From NCBI RefSeq assembly GCF_003026455.1, contig NZ_PYMB01000011.1, forward strand, positions 1 through 64,000: a stretch of 64,000 bases of DNA. The letters are read 5' to 3'. The notes under the pieces are model-generated. The model searched no databases. It had not been told where the DNA came from and was given only the letters and a program-made list of their open reading frames with translations. This document shows, in pieces, positions 53,231 to 61,437 of the stretch. The position numbers and the translations under genes are program-made. Source of the stretch: Photobacterium rosenbergii. Lineage in GTDB: Bacteria > Pseudomonadota > Gammaproteobacteria > Enterobacterales > Vibrionaceae. Position 1 is the stretch's first letter, and each line of letters begins with the position of its first letter.

Positions 53231-54691
53231 TTAAAGGCTAAAACCTTTAAGCCTTAGGTAAAGCTCCTTAAACGCCTTACGTTTTTTGGCATAGTCCTCC
53301 GTTTTTTCACCATGCGGAAGGTGGAATTGAACGATGTCGGGAACCGGACAAATGTCTTCGAGGTTGGCATTTGGTTTCAACCCAAGGTGGGCAAGCCGGG
53401 CAGCGCCGAGTGCTGGGCCAACCTCCCCACCCTCACGGTATGTGACCTGGTAACCGAAGATGTCCGTCAGCATCTGACGCCAATAGGGGCTTCGGGCACC
53501 ACCGCCAATAAGTGTAATTTCGTCTGGTACACCGCTGGCATCATGGAGTACGTCCACCCCATCAGCAAGCGCAAAGCCGACACCTTCGAGTACCGCGTGC
53601 GCTATTTCTGCCCGGGTCGTTGCCGGTGTCATCCCGAAGAACACTCCCTTGGCATTGGGATCATTATGCGGCGTTCGCTCACCAGAGAGATAAGGCAGGA
53701 AAAGGACCTGTGAATCCTGGAGTGACAGATCGTTTGCTTCAACATCATCAATCATCGTTTGCACCGAGCTATAGCCAGCCATATCTGCATACCAAGCCAG
53801 GCAAGATGCCGCACTCAGCGTTACTGACATTGTGTGCCAGGTGTTAGGAATAGCATGACAAAAACTGTGGAGTGCAGATTCTGGTGCAGATCCAAAATGG
53901 TCGCAAACCGCAAAGTAAACCCCTGATGTTCCTAGTGACACCATGGCCTGGCCCGGTTTAACAACGCCCACTCCAACGGCTCCCGCTGCGTTGTCTCCAG
54001 CGCCCGCCACTACGGCAACATCAGACATGCCCCAGCGCTCTGCGACCTCAGGGGAAAGGGTGCCGGTGACTTCAGTACCTTCATACAGTTTCGGCATGTG
54101 CTCCAATGACAGCCCCGTTGCCGTCAGCATCTCACGGCTCCAATTACGGCCTGAGACATCCAGCCACATTGTGCCTGCCGCATCTGACATGTCGGATGCG
54201 AAGTCGCCAGTCAGCTTGTAGCGGAGGTAATCTTTAGGTAGCAACACCTTATCGACTCTGTCAAAGAGTTCGGGCTCGTTGTGCTTGACCCATAACAGCT
54301 TCGGGGCGGTGAAACCGGGCATCATCAGGTTGCCGGTGATGTTACGGCTGTTCGGGACGCTTGCTTCCAATTGCTCGCACTCTTGCTGGCATCGCCCGTC
54401 GTTCCATAGAATGGCAGGACGAAGGATTTCCCCGTTTTTATCCAGCAGTGTCGCCCCATGCATTTGCCCAGCCAGGCCAATAGCTTTGACCTTCGATAGA
54501 TCTTGCTGTGCGCTCAAACCGTCAATTGCTTCGCAGGTCGCCTGCCACCAGTGCGCTGGGTTTTGCTCTGACCACAATGGCTTGGGTCGAGAAACGGTGA
54601 GTGCCACTGTTTTTGACGCTAAGATTTTCCCGCTTTCATCGAGAACAATCGCTTTAACTCCTGATGTGCCTAAGTCGATACCGATAAACAT
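53231..54691 (-). CDS. xylB: xylulokinase
   Basis: 486-aa FGGY kinase converting D-xylulose to D-xylulose 5-phosphate, almost collinear with E. coli XylB: MFIGIDLGTSGVKAIVLDE, AGQMHGATLLD, PAILWNDGRC, GNLMMPGFTAPKLLWV, LPKDYLRY, VVAGAGDNAAGAVGVG and the C-terminal LIGGGARSPYWRQM. Catalytic Asp lies in GAGDNAAGA. It has its own bipartite promoter and precedes xylA by 215 bp. Confidence 0.95.
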   Translation of the reverse strand: MFIGIDLGTSGVKAIVLDESGKILASKTVALTVSRPKPLWSEQNPAHWWQATCEAIDGLSAQQDLSKVKAIGLAGQMHGATLLDKNGEILRPAILWNDGRCQQECEQLEASVPNSRNITGNLMMPGFTAPKLLWVKHNEPELFDRVDKVLLPKDYLRYKLTGDFASDMSDAAGTMWLDVSGRNWSREMLTATGLSLEHMPKLYEGTEVTGTLSPEVAERWGMSDVAVVAGAGDNAAGAVGVGVVKPGQAMVSLGTSGVYFAVCDHFGSAPESALHSFCHAIPNTWHTMSVTLSAASCLAWYADMAGYSSVQTMIDDVEANDLSLQDSQVLFLPYLSGERTPHNDPNAKGVFFGMTPATTRAEIAHAVLEGVGFALADGVDVLHDASGVPDEITLIGGGARSPYWRQMLTDIFGYQVTYREGGEVGPALGAARLAHLGLKPNANLEDICPVPDIVQFHLPHGEKTEDYAKKRKAFKELYLRLKGFSL

Positions 54692-54746
54692 AATGTGTCC
54701 CTAAGTTGACCAATTTATCGTTACTATTCATGCCAGTGCAGGCTGC

Positions 54747-54807
54747 TACAATTACGATTTTTCACATTAAAATAGAAGATGGTGTTTTGTGTGGGTATGG
54801 TCTCGAA
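54747..54807 (-). promoter_or_regulatory. bipartite XylR-regulon element, xylB promoter
   Basis: Minus strand: TTCGAGAC-N6-CACACAAA from 54807, then TCGTAATTGTA from 54757, spacing exactly 50 bp; gene start at 54691. Confidence 0.8.
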
Positions 54808-54820
54808 AGCGTTCAAATGC

Positions 54821-55672
54821 TTATCCCCACGCTTCTCTCTTCCTAAATTCTGATGGACTGATCCCGACAATGTTTCGAAAGTCACGGGAGAAGTGCAGCG
54901 GATCCTTGTAGCCTATCAGGTAAGCTACCTCGGAAATACTGTCGTCACTTTCTACCAGCATTCTGCGTGCCTGCGAGATCCGATAATGCTTGAGCCATTT
55001 CAGTGGCGATTGATTAAATGTGGACTGAAAAAGCCGAAACAGCTGGGACTTACTCACCTGGCAATGGGCAGCGAACTTCTCAACGGTCCAGTCTTCGGCG
55101 TAATGACTATGAATTTCGTAGATTAGGCTGGTTAACCCGCGATGCTTGACTGGGTCTTGGGTAATTTTGTCCGGCTCGCTTCTGCTCTCTAGTAACATGA
55201 CGAGTAATTCTGAAATGAGCTGATCGCAGGTAATGTCAGAGAGCAGAGAGTGCTGCTGCATGTGTTCAAACACCTGCTGGAAGATTTCTACTGTACGCTT
55301 GTTATCTTCCAATAGGAAAGTAGGCTGCTGATGTACCTGTAGAAATTCCATTATCTTTGTCAGCTTTCCCCCTTCGGCGCGAAACCAGTAAATTTCCCAG
55401 GGACGCTTGGGATCAGGGAAGTGCACATGACTGCCATAAACGGGGAGCCAAACCAACTGACCTTTGTGTACATAATGACGCTTGCCGCCAAAAACAACCC
55501 ATCCGGCCCCGTTCAGGCAATAGATAAACTCATGCCCGCTAACTGATTTCCTGCTTACTTTGTAATCTGGGGTGGTTTCGATATGCCCTCCCCTCAGTAT
55601 CTGGTGGGTACAAAGCGCGGAAAAGCCTAATGACTCGCGATAAAAGGATTGTTTGATTACCGAGTTTGACAT
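54821..55672 (-). CDS. AraC-family regulator with cupin sensor domain
   Basis: 283 aa from ATG 55672 (AGGACAGG upstream; the further ATG at 55693 lacks a site). Residues about 1-150 form an AraC-type cupin (HEFIYCLNGAGWVVFGGKRHYVHKGQLVWLP). Residues about 175-280 contain the double helix-turn-helix (WTVEKFAAHCQVSKSQLFRLFQSTFNQSPLKWLKHYRISQARRML; YKDPLHFSRDFRNIVGISPSEFR). It sits between xylB and the aldolase operon and is distinct from XylR at 58.6 kb. It may read the distal half of the bipartite promoters. Confidence 0.85.
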   Translation of the reverse strand: MSNSVIKQSFYRESLGFSALCTHQILRGGHIETTPDYKVSRKSVSGHEFIYCLNGAGWVVFGGKRHYVHKGQLVWLPVYGSHVHFPDPKRPWEIYWFRAEGGKLTKIMEFLQVHQQPTFLLEDNKRTVEIFQQVFEHMQQHSLLSDITCDQLISELLVMLLESRSEPDKITQDPVKHRGLTSLIYEIHSHYAEDWTVEKFAAHCQVSKSQLFRLFQSTFNQSPLKWLKHYRISQARRMLVESDDSISEVAYLIGYKDPLHFSRDFRNIVGISPSEFRKREAWG

Positions 55673-55717
55673 CCTGTCCTCACCATTTCCCAAAATAGGC
55701 CTCCATCACAGCAGCGG

Positions 55718-55732
55718 CAAATTGCGATTTTT
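55718..55732 (-). promoter_or_regulatory. degenerate XylR-type half-site upstream of the AraC gene
   Basis: Minus strand AAAAATCGCAATTTG matches the proximal half with one change (TCGCAATT). No CGAGAC element is found 50 bp upstream. Confidence 0.45.
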
Positions 55733-55841
55733 ATCCATGTTATAAGTAGCCACGTGTATTAATCGGCAACTAGCTAGCGGATAAATTAGAGACAAGATTA
55801 GGGACGCTGTCCAGTATTAAATCCGTGTAGGAGTATTATCC

Positions 55842-56543
55842 ATGATCGACTTTAACGATCCTAAGCAGGTTGCCAAAGCCATTCAGTTCACCAATGTAAA
55901 TCCTGAGCTAACCAAAGATGAGTTAATCGCCCATCTTGAGATTTGTAAGGAGTATGGTTTCGATGCAGCAATGATCGCACCATGCTGGGTTAAAGTTGCA
56001 AAGGAATACCTGAAAGGGACGGGTATCCGCGTGGCTACCACGCTTAACTTCCCACAAGCTAATGATACAACGGCAATGAAGGTTGCCCTTGTTCATCAAC
56101 TAGGCACTGAAGGTGCTGATGAATTCGATTTCCCACCTAACCCTGGTTTCCTGTTGAGCGGGATGGAAGAAGAGTACTACCAGGAAATTAAGCAGGTTAC
56201 GGAAGCGGCCCACAGCTACGGCATGAAAGTAAAAGTGATGCTTGAATTTGGCTTCCTTCCAACGGATGAACTGAAAATCAAAGCGACTCAATTATCAATG
56301 AAGGCCGGTGTTGATTGGGTTAAGCAGTCTTCAGGTTGGGGTAAAGGTGGGTGTGCTGCTACAGAGCACGATGTTCGTATCCTGAAAGAAAATATCCAAG
56401 CACCTTGTAAAGTCAAAGTCTCTGGCAAGGTCAATACCATCGAAAAAATGCAGGCGATGTTTGAAGCCGGTGCCGAACTAGTTGGCACCTCTTCTGGCCC
56501 AGAAATCGTCAAGCGCATGGTTGGCGATATCAACGCTTACTAA
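55842..56543 (+). CDS. DeoC-like class I aldolase of altered phosphate site
   Basis: 233 aa. Aligning by eye with deoxyribose-phosphate aldolase, the Schiff-base lysine is K161 (WVKQSSGW), the relay lysine K192 (VKVSGKV) and the aspartate D96 (ADEFDF), so aldolase chemistry is retained. The GGVR motif that binds phosphate is GKVN (N198 for Arg, K196 for Gly), and PPNPGFL replaces the usual VINIG. A true deoC is at 24.9 kb, so this is a divergent paralogue with probably different substrate. It is first in an operon with a PfkB kinase and an RbsD-like protein; a hairpin follows. Confidence 0.75.
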   Translation: MIDFNDPKQVAKAIQFTNVNPELTKDELIAHLEICKEYGFDAAMIAPCWVKVAKEYLKGTGIRVATTLNFPQANDTTAMKVALVHQLGTEGADEFDFPPNPGFLLSGMEEEYYQEIKQVTEAAHSYGMKVKVMLEFGFLPTDELKIKATQLSMKAGVDWVKQSSGWGKGGCAATEHDVRILKENIQAPCKVKVSGKVNTIEKMQAMFEAGAELVGTSSGPEIVKRMVGDINAY

Positions 56544-56551
56544 TTGGTTAA

Positions 56552-56584
56552 GCCGCACGGTTGCTTTGAGCCGTGCGGCATTTT
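56552..56584 (+). terminator. hairpin with T-tract between aldolase and kinase
   Basis: GCCGCACGG / CCGTGCGGC stem (56552-56579) then ATTTTC, 26 nt before the kinase start. Probably partial termination or mRNA protection within the operon. Confidence 0.65.
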
Positions 56585-56604
56585 CTATGTTAAAGGATGA
56601 GTAA

Positions 56605-57519
56605 ATGAGCGTATTCATTTTAGGCAGTTATGCCAAAGCATTGGTTATGACCACTGAGCGTATCCCTTTGGTGGGTGAAACCCTGATCGGAGAGGACTTT
56701 CGTCAAACATATGGGGGTAAGGGGTCAGATATGGCTGTCCAGGCTGCTCGTCTGGGTGCGACAGTAATTTACTCCGGTGTGGTGGGTGATGATGCTTTTG
56801 GCCATGAGTTCCAATCCCTTATGAAAGAAGAAGGTGTCGACATCGAAGCGTTGCGAGTTACGACGGAACTTGCCACCGGAGCAGGTCTTATCGTGAAGGA
56901 CCGCAATGCACAGAACGTGATTGTTGTTGATATGGGGGCGAACAAGCTATACAGCAAAGAAGATGTGTTCGAAGCCAAGCCTTTAATGAACGACTGCGAC
57001 GTCGCGCTTGCTCAGCTAGAAATTCCGCTAGAGACCGCCCTGTATGGAATGAAGATAGCTAAGTCCTTGGGCAAAAAAACGGTTCTAAACCCGGCGCCCG
57101 CCCGTGATCTGCGTGGTCTCGATTTGTCTGATGTTGACTACCTGACACCTAATGAAACAGAGGCCCGTGTCGCACTCGGTCTCGAGCCTGATGCTGACTT
57201 TACTGATCGTGAAGTCGCTGACATGTTACTGGAAACCGGTTGCAAGTATGTTGTTATGACTCTTGGGGAAAAAGGTTCAGCTGTCTTTACCAAAGACAGT
57301 ACGCAAATTGTCCCTCCTTGCAAGGTTGAGGTGGTTGACAGCAATGGTGCCGGTGATAGCTTCAATGCCGGCCTTTCCGTTGCGCTGGCAGAAGGCAAAC
57401 CAATAGAAGAGGCGGTTTTATTTGCCAACGCAACCGCCGCGACATGCTGTACCGACTGGGAAACCGTACCGTCATATAAAGATCGGGCAACGGTTGAAGC
57501 TTTTTTAGCCGCGCAATAA
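56605..57519 (+). CDS. ribokinase-like PfkB sugar kinase with substituted substrate residues
   Basis: 304 aa, full length for RbsK. The GGKG loop (G37-G40), NPAPARDL, TPNETEA and anion-hole DSNGAGDSF with catalytic base D251 are intact. Ribokinase GSINAD, whose Asn and Asp contact ribose, is GSYAKA here (A10 and A12), and GGKGANQA is GGKGSDMA (D42 for Asn). An unchanged ribose pocket is therefore unlikely. AAAGGATG is the ribosome site. It lies between the aldolase and RbsD-like genes, so it should phosphorylate the sugar the aldolase then cleaves. Confidence 0.82.
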   Translation: MSVFILGSYAKALVMTTERIPLVGETLIGEDFRQTYGGKGSDMAVQAARLGATVIYSGVVGDDAFGHEFQSLMKEEGVDIEALRVTTELATGAGLIVKDRNAQNVIVVDMGANKLYSKEDVFEAKPLMNDCDVALAQLEIPLETALYGMKIAKSLGKKTVLNPAPARDLRGLDLSDVDYLTPNETEARVALGLEPDADFTDREVADMLLETGCKYVVMTLGEKGSAVFTKDSTQIVPPCKVEVVDSNGAGDSFNAGLSVALAEGKPIEEAVLFANATAATCCTDWETVPSYKDRATVEAFLAAQ

Positions 57520-57528
57520 GGAAATGAA

Positions 57529-58023
57529 ATGATCCCCAATACCATTCTTCATCCTGAACTGGCCAAGGCTCTCGCCACCCTTGGACATGGTGATACTGTG
57601 CTGGTCACTGATGCTGGCTTCCCTATTCCAGCAGGCGCCAATCGTATCGACCTAGGGGTCTTCCCTGGTACTGTTGATGTGTTAGAAATACTGCGTGTGC
57701 TGCGTAAAAATATGCAGGTCGAGGTCATTTCCTTTGACACTGAAGTCCGTGACCGGAACCCAATGCTGTATGCGAGCCTCCAGGATATTTACACCGGGGC
57801 CGGTTGTGATTTCACTGTTTGCAATCATGAGCAGTTAGTCAACGACGTCGCACCCAACGCCAAGGTGATCATCCGCTCGGGCTCATTCAACGCCTATGCC
57901 AATATCGCCTTAACCGCTGCAACCGACGCCCATGCTTGGTTTACCGATATTGAGCCGCTTGATGCCTACATTGAGCGAAGGAAACTCATCAAACAAAACC
58001 ATGTACCGGTCTTGAAAGACTGA
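57529..58023 (+). CDS. RbsD/FucU-family sugar mutarotase
   Basis: 164 aa. TILHPELAKALATLGHGDTVLVTDAGFPIP contains the family histidine and DAG-PIP motif; HEQLVNDVAPNAKVIIRSGSFNAYANIAL is the RbsD-type C-terminal signature (IRSG..YANI). Family members interconvert pyranose, furanose or anomeric forms of a free sugar ahead of a kinase. AAGGAA precedes the ATG, 9 nt after the kinase stop. Longer than E. coli RbsD (139 aa) by a C-terminal tail. Sugar unknown. Confidence 0.85.
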   Translation: MIPNTILHPELAKALATLGHGDTVLVTDAGFPIPAGANRIDLGVFPGTVDVLEILRVLRKNMQVEVISFDTEVRDRNPMLYASLQDIYTGAGCDFTVCNHEQLVNDVAPNAKVIIRSGSFNAYANIALTAATDAHAWFTDIEPLDAYIERRKLIKQNHVPVLKD

Positions 58024-58040
58024 TCGTGATGGTAAATAAC

Positions 58041-58080
58041 ATAAGCCGTTCAAGAAAGCTTGAGCGGCTTATTTGATTTT
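58041..58080 (+). terminator. terminator of the aldolase-kinase-mutarotase operon
   Basis: AAGCCGTTCAAG / CTTGAGCGGCTT stem with a G-T pair, followed by ATTTGATTTT. Confidence 0.8.
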
Positions 58081-58107
58081 ATTGCCTTTGCCTTCAGTCG
58101 GCATTGA

Positions 58108-58168
58108 AACGAGACCTTTTCCACACAAAACACAACACTCTAATTCGTTGTTAGATTTCGTAATTGTT
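58108..58168 (+). promoter_or_regulatory. bipartite XylR-regulon element, 93-aa gene promoter
   Basis: AACGAGAC-N6-CACACAAA from 58108, then TCGTAATTGTT from 58158, spacing exactly 50 bp; the gene starts at 58222. Confidence 0.78.
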
Positions 58169-58221
58169 CCCGTGACTATTTAAGCGGATACTGTCCTTAA
58201 TAAGTATTGCGGAGGGCTATT

Positions 58222-58503
58222 ATGCGCGTATCCATAGATGTTAAAAAATTCGGGGTTGAGGCCACGATGACGGATCACCTGGGTGAGACGGTTGGTAAGG
58301 CATCCGCATTTGCTTATTCGGATCTACTTTCAGCAACTTTTGATGTGCTGGATAGCCTTGGGGATGTTGCGGATCTGGCGAATGTAAAGGCAATCCACTT
58401 CAATGGCGAGCATGGGCGGGATATCCAAATGGATGGGGTACTCGATATCCATGTTGCCAGAAAACTAGAGATGCCATGTGTCCCAGTGCTTATCGGTGCT
58501 TAG
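58222..58503 (+). CDS. 93-aa protein of unknown function in the XylR regulon
   Basis: ATG 58222 with a strong GGAGGG site. The sequence starts MRVSIDVKKFGVEATMTDHLGETVGK, which superficially resembles the first hairpin of actin-fold sugar kinases, but no kinase domain follows and the protein ends normally at LIGA. It carries one of the best bipartite promoters, so it is under the same control as xylA and xylB. Family not recognised; possibly a small binding or accessory protein. Confidence 0.65.
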   Translation: MRVSIDVKKFGVEATMTDHLGETVGKASAFAYSDLLSATFDVLDSLGDVADLANVKAIHFNGEHGRDIQMDGVLDIHVARKLEMPCVPVLIGA

Positions 58504-58628
58504 GTGACCTAGCTCTCATCTTGATAGTAAAAATCACAAACGTATTACATTTACTTGCGCGGCCTCGCAATGTTGTACCGCTTCGCTCAGGTAAAATAAA
58601 GGACGATAACCATTAAAAGTAATTTGTT

Positions 58629-59810
58629 ATGCGTAAGAAACCCTACAGAATCGCCCTGCTATTTAATGCCAACAAAGTGTATGACAGAGATATCATTAGC
58701 GGTATCGGTGAGTATATTCATGCCTCTAATGCCAGTTGGGATGTGTACATAGAGGATGACTTTGTCATTGCGAAGGACGTGATATCGCATTGGTCTGGTG
58801 ATGGCATCATCGCTGATTTCGACGATCTCGAGTTGGCAAAGACACTACTTCGAAAAGACATGCCGATCGTGGGTATAGGCAGTTCGTACCACGACGAGAG
58901 GATGTACCCAGAGATCCCATACGTTGCAACCGATAATGATTCTGTTGTTGAACTTGCCTACAAGCACCTCAAAGACAAGGGCATTACCCAGTTTGCATTT
59001 TACGGTTTGCCTGATGTTGAGTCGAAATTATGGTCTTATGAGCGAGAGCAGGCATTCAAGAGGTTGATGAAAAAATACGGTCACGACCATTGGGTATACC
59101 GCGGCCTCCGTAGTTCGTCGAAAACCTGGGAGTATAGTATGCACCGGCTTTCGGATTGGGTGAAGCAACTGCCGAAAGGGACCGGGATCATCGCGGTGAC
59201 CGATGCAAGGGCCAGGCATTTACTCCAGGTATGCGATAACTCCGATATCATTGTCCCTGATGATCTGGCGATTATCGGCGTTGACAACGAGCGGGTGGCG
59301 CGGCACTTAACCCGTGTTTCACTGAGTTCGGTTGAACACTCTTGCCGTAAGATGGGCTTTAATGCCTGCAAGATGCTGCACAAAAAACTGGAAGGGGGAG
59401 AGATAAAAAACAGCCGTATCGTTGTACCCGCTACCAGGATTTTCGAAAGACAAAGCTCGTCATATCAAGCCATTCAGGACCCATCTGTCATCAAGTCGCT
59501 CCACTATATCAGGACGCATATCAAAGACGGTATCAAGGTCTACCACGTGTTGGACGAACTCCGTCTATCTCGCTCCAACCTCGAAATGCGTTTCAAGAAC
59601 GAGTTAGGCCACACCATCCATCACGAAATCCACAATACACGCCTCAATATGGCCTGTTCTATTTTATCCAGCACAGAAATTCCCATCAGTGATGTGTTCA
59701 GCATGTGCGGCTACCCGTCACTTCAATACATGTATTCGGTTTTTTCCAAAAATATGGGTATGACGCCCAAAGAGTATCGGAAGGCAAAGCTAAGCAATGA
59801 AGCTCTATAG
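58629..59810 (+). CDS. xylR: XylR, xylose-responsive activator
   Basis: 393 aa, strongly similar from memory to E. coli XylR (392 aa). Residues about 5-280 form the LacI-like sugar sensor (YRIALLFNANKVYDRDIISGIGEYI; GDGIIADFDD; GIIAVTDARARHLLQVC). Residues about 285-385 form the AraC double helix-turn-helix (IKVYHVLDELRLSRSNLEMRFKNELGHTIHHEIH; MCGYPSLQYMYSVFSKNMGMTPKEYR). It binds D-xylose and activates xyl promoters. Its stop overlaps the epimerase start by 14 nt. Confidence 0.93.
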   Translation: MRKKPYRIALLFNANKVYDRDIISGIGEYIHASNASWDVYIEDDFVIAKDVISHWSGDGIIADFDDLELAKTLLRKDMPIVGIGSSYHDERMYPEIPYVATDNDSVVELAYKHLKDKGITQFAFYGLPDVESKLWSYEREQAFKRLMKKYGHDHWVYRGLRSSSKTWEYSMHRLSDWVKQLPKGTGIIAVTDARARHLLQVCDNSDIIVPDDLAIIGVDNERVARHLTRVSLSSVEHSCRKMGFNACKMLHKKLEGGEIKNSRIVVPATRIFERQSSSYQAIQDPSVIKSLHYIRTHIKDGIKVYHVLDELRLSRSNLEMRFKNELGHTIHHEIHNTRLNMACSILSSTEIPISDVFSMCGYPSLQYMYSVFSKNMGMTPKEYRKAKLSNEAL

Positions 59811-60789
59811 AATTGAGAACAAAGGTATCAAGATAGATATTTCGCCGATTGGCGCATCCATTGTGAATTTCTTCGTTCACGATAAACACGGTGTCGAAAG
59901 GAATATCGTTCTTGGCTATGACAGTAGCGAGAAATACCAAAACAACGGGACATATTTTGGTGCGGTGGTCGGCCCCATTGCCAACCGCGTTGCCAATGGC
60001 GAATTCATGCTTGATGGCCGTAAGCGTAAACTGACGCAAAATGATGGCACCAATCACCTCCATGGTGGCGATGCGAACTTGAATAGCCGCACATGGGAAG
60101 TACTGGATAGAACCGACAAGGGGATTTTGCTATCGGTAAGGGTTGCGCGCAGAGATGGTGGTTACCCGGTTGATATTGTCATCTCTGTCGCCTACTTCCT
60201 TTCCGATAATGGCGCATTGAGCATCCGCTACACAGCGACGCCAGCAGGTCGCTGCCCGTTAAATATTACCCAGCACGCTTATTTCAACCTTAATGGGTCG
60301 GGAGATATTCTTGATCATGAGCTTTGGATCAACGCAGATTCCATACTGGCGGTAGATGACAAACTGATCCCGACAGGCCAGTTGAGTGTGCGTGGTAATG
60401 CGTTCGACTTTACCTCTCCTCGCCAGATTGGCGAAGCTATGTCGACTAAGCCTCTTCACAGACAACTTGAAATCGCCAATGGTGGATATGATCACTGTTA
60501 TGTCTTAAACCGCGATGCTATGGAGCAAGATTCCATGCGGGTGACCAGCCCGAAAACCGGTATTTCACTGCATGTTCAGACCGACCTCCCGGGTGTACAG
60601 TTCTATAGCGGTAACTTTTTGAATAGCGAGGCTGGCCGCCAGGGCGAGACTTACAACAAGCATGCTGGGCTTTGCCTTGAGACGCAGCACTTTCCAAATC
60701 AAGTCAATACCAACGGCGCAGAGCGTTGCATTTATGATGTCCAGCGACCATTCATATCGACAACGATTTATCGGGTTGAGGTGAGCTAA
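59797..60789 (+). CDS. aldose 1-epimerase (GalM-like mutarotase)
   Basis: 330 aa. Interconverts anomers of free sugars. NGTYFGAVVGPIANRVANGEF, the active-site histidine in NHLHGG, the second histidine in NITQHAYFNLNG and the C-terminal catalytic glutamate in AGLCLETQHFPN match the GalM family. Translationally coupled to xylR, so it is probably the xylose mutarotase feeding XylA, or an anomerase for sugars released by the glycosidases. Confidence 0.88.
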   Translation: MKLYRIENKGIKIDISPIGASIVNFFVHDKHGVERNIVLGYDSSEKYQNNGTYFGAVVGPIANRVANGEFMLDGRKRKLTQNDGTNHLHGGDANLNSRTWEVLDRTDKGILLSVRVARRDGGYPVDIVISVAYFLSDNGALSIRYTATPAGRCPLNITQHAYFNLNGSGDILDHELWINADSILAVDDKLIPTGQLSVRGNAFDFTSPRQIGEAMSTKPLHRQLEIANGGYDHCYVLNRDAMEQDSMRVTSPKTGISLHVQTDLPGVQFYSGNFLNSEAGRQGETYNKHAGLCLETQHFPNQVNTNGAERCIYDVQRPFISTTIYRVEVS

Positions 60790-61265
60790 CCACCTCCCTT
60801 TTTCTAGGCTGCTAATTGATTGGGATCTGATTAAAGTTAGATCCCAACGAGTCCAGCTATATCGACTAGAGCAATGAATGTTAGCTAAATTGGATTTGAA
60901 CTGAGTTAGCAATTTATCTAATTTAAATTTATATTAATTAGTTAGAGTACGTCTTTGATCTACTTTATATTAAATCAATTTCCTTTTATTATTCAGCGAA
61001 GCAGCGATTCAAGCAAAAATTTCGGCAGTAAGCCAATCCAAACATTTCTATCAGAGTGCTCACTACGGTATTTGTGACCGTCGTATATTTAAAGTAGGTC
61101 GAGGTTAAGTTGTCGTTTAGACTCTATAACCATTGTTCATTCAGTAAGTACTGTAGTCTACTCCTTAGGTTTTTTGGTCGTCTATTAGTTGGCTTTATAT
61201 GTTTAATTGATTATCTTGTTGAATTACTAATTTAGATAAATAGATATATTTCAAGCTTAACACAT
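60790..61265. other. AT-rich intergenic region
   Basis: Contains a perfect 9-bp inverted repeat TTGGGATCT / AGATCCCAA at 60820-60847, probably the end of the xylR-epimerase transcript, without a T-run. Nothing else was recognised. Confidence 0.4.
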
Positions 61266-61412
61266 TTACCAGTGACAGTGCCTTATTCCATTGTGATAGT
61301 GACAACCACTGGAATCTGTAGGTCCGGCATGCTTCAAATCGATTGTTAATATGGTAATTGTCAATGATAAAAAAGCCAGTGCATAATATTTTTTAATAAT
61401 TGTATATGACAT
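61266..61412 (-). CDS. small exported/anchored Cys-His protein, 48 aa
   Basis: ATG 61412 has GAAGG 7 nt upstream and lies 25 nt after the 474-aa gene, so the two are co-transcribed. A signal-anchor helix (YYALAFLSLTITILTI) is followed by a tail ending GCHYHNGIRHCHW, in the style of small YHYH/GCH-type proteins. The Cys/His pattern could bind a metal. Function unknown. Confidence 0.55.
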   Translation of the reverse strand: MSYTIIKKYYALAFLSLTITILTIDLKHAGPTDSSGCHYHNGIRHCHW

Positions 61413-61437
61413 TTCTAAACCTTCTATTTTTTGTTTT

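Noticed and set aside
60889..60914. GTTAGC half-sites considered as a fifth LacI operator
   Set aside because: Two half-sites occur in AT-rich DNA without the palindromic partner or central CG.
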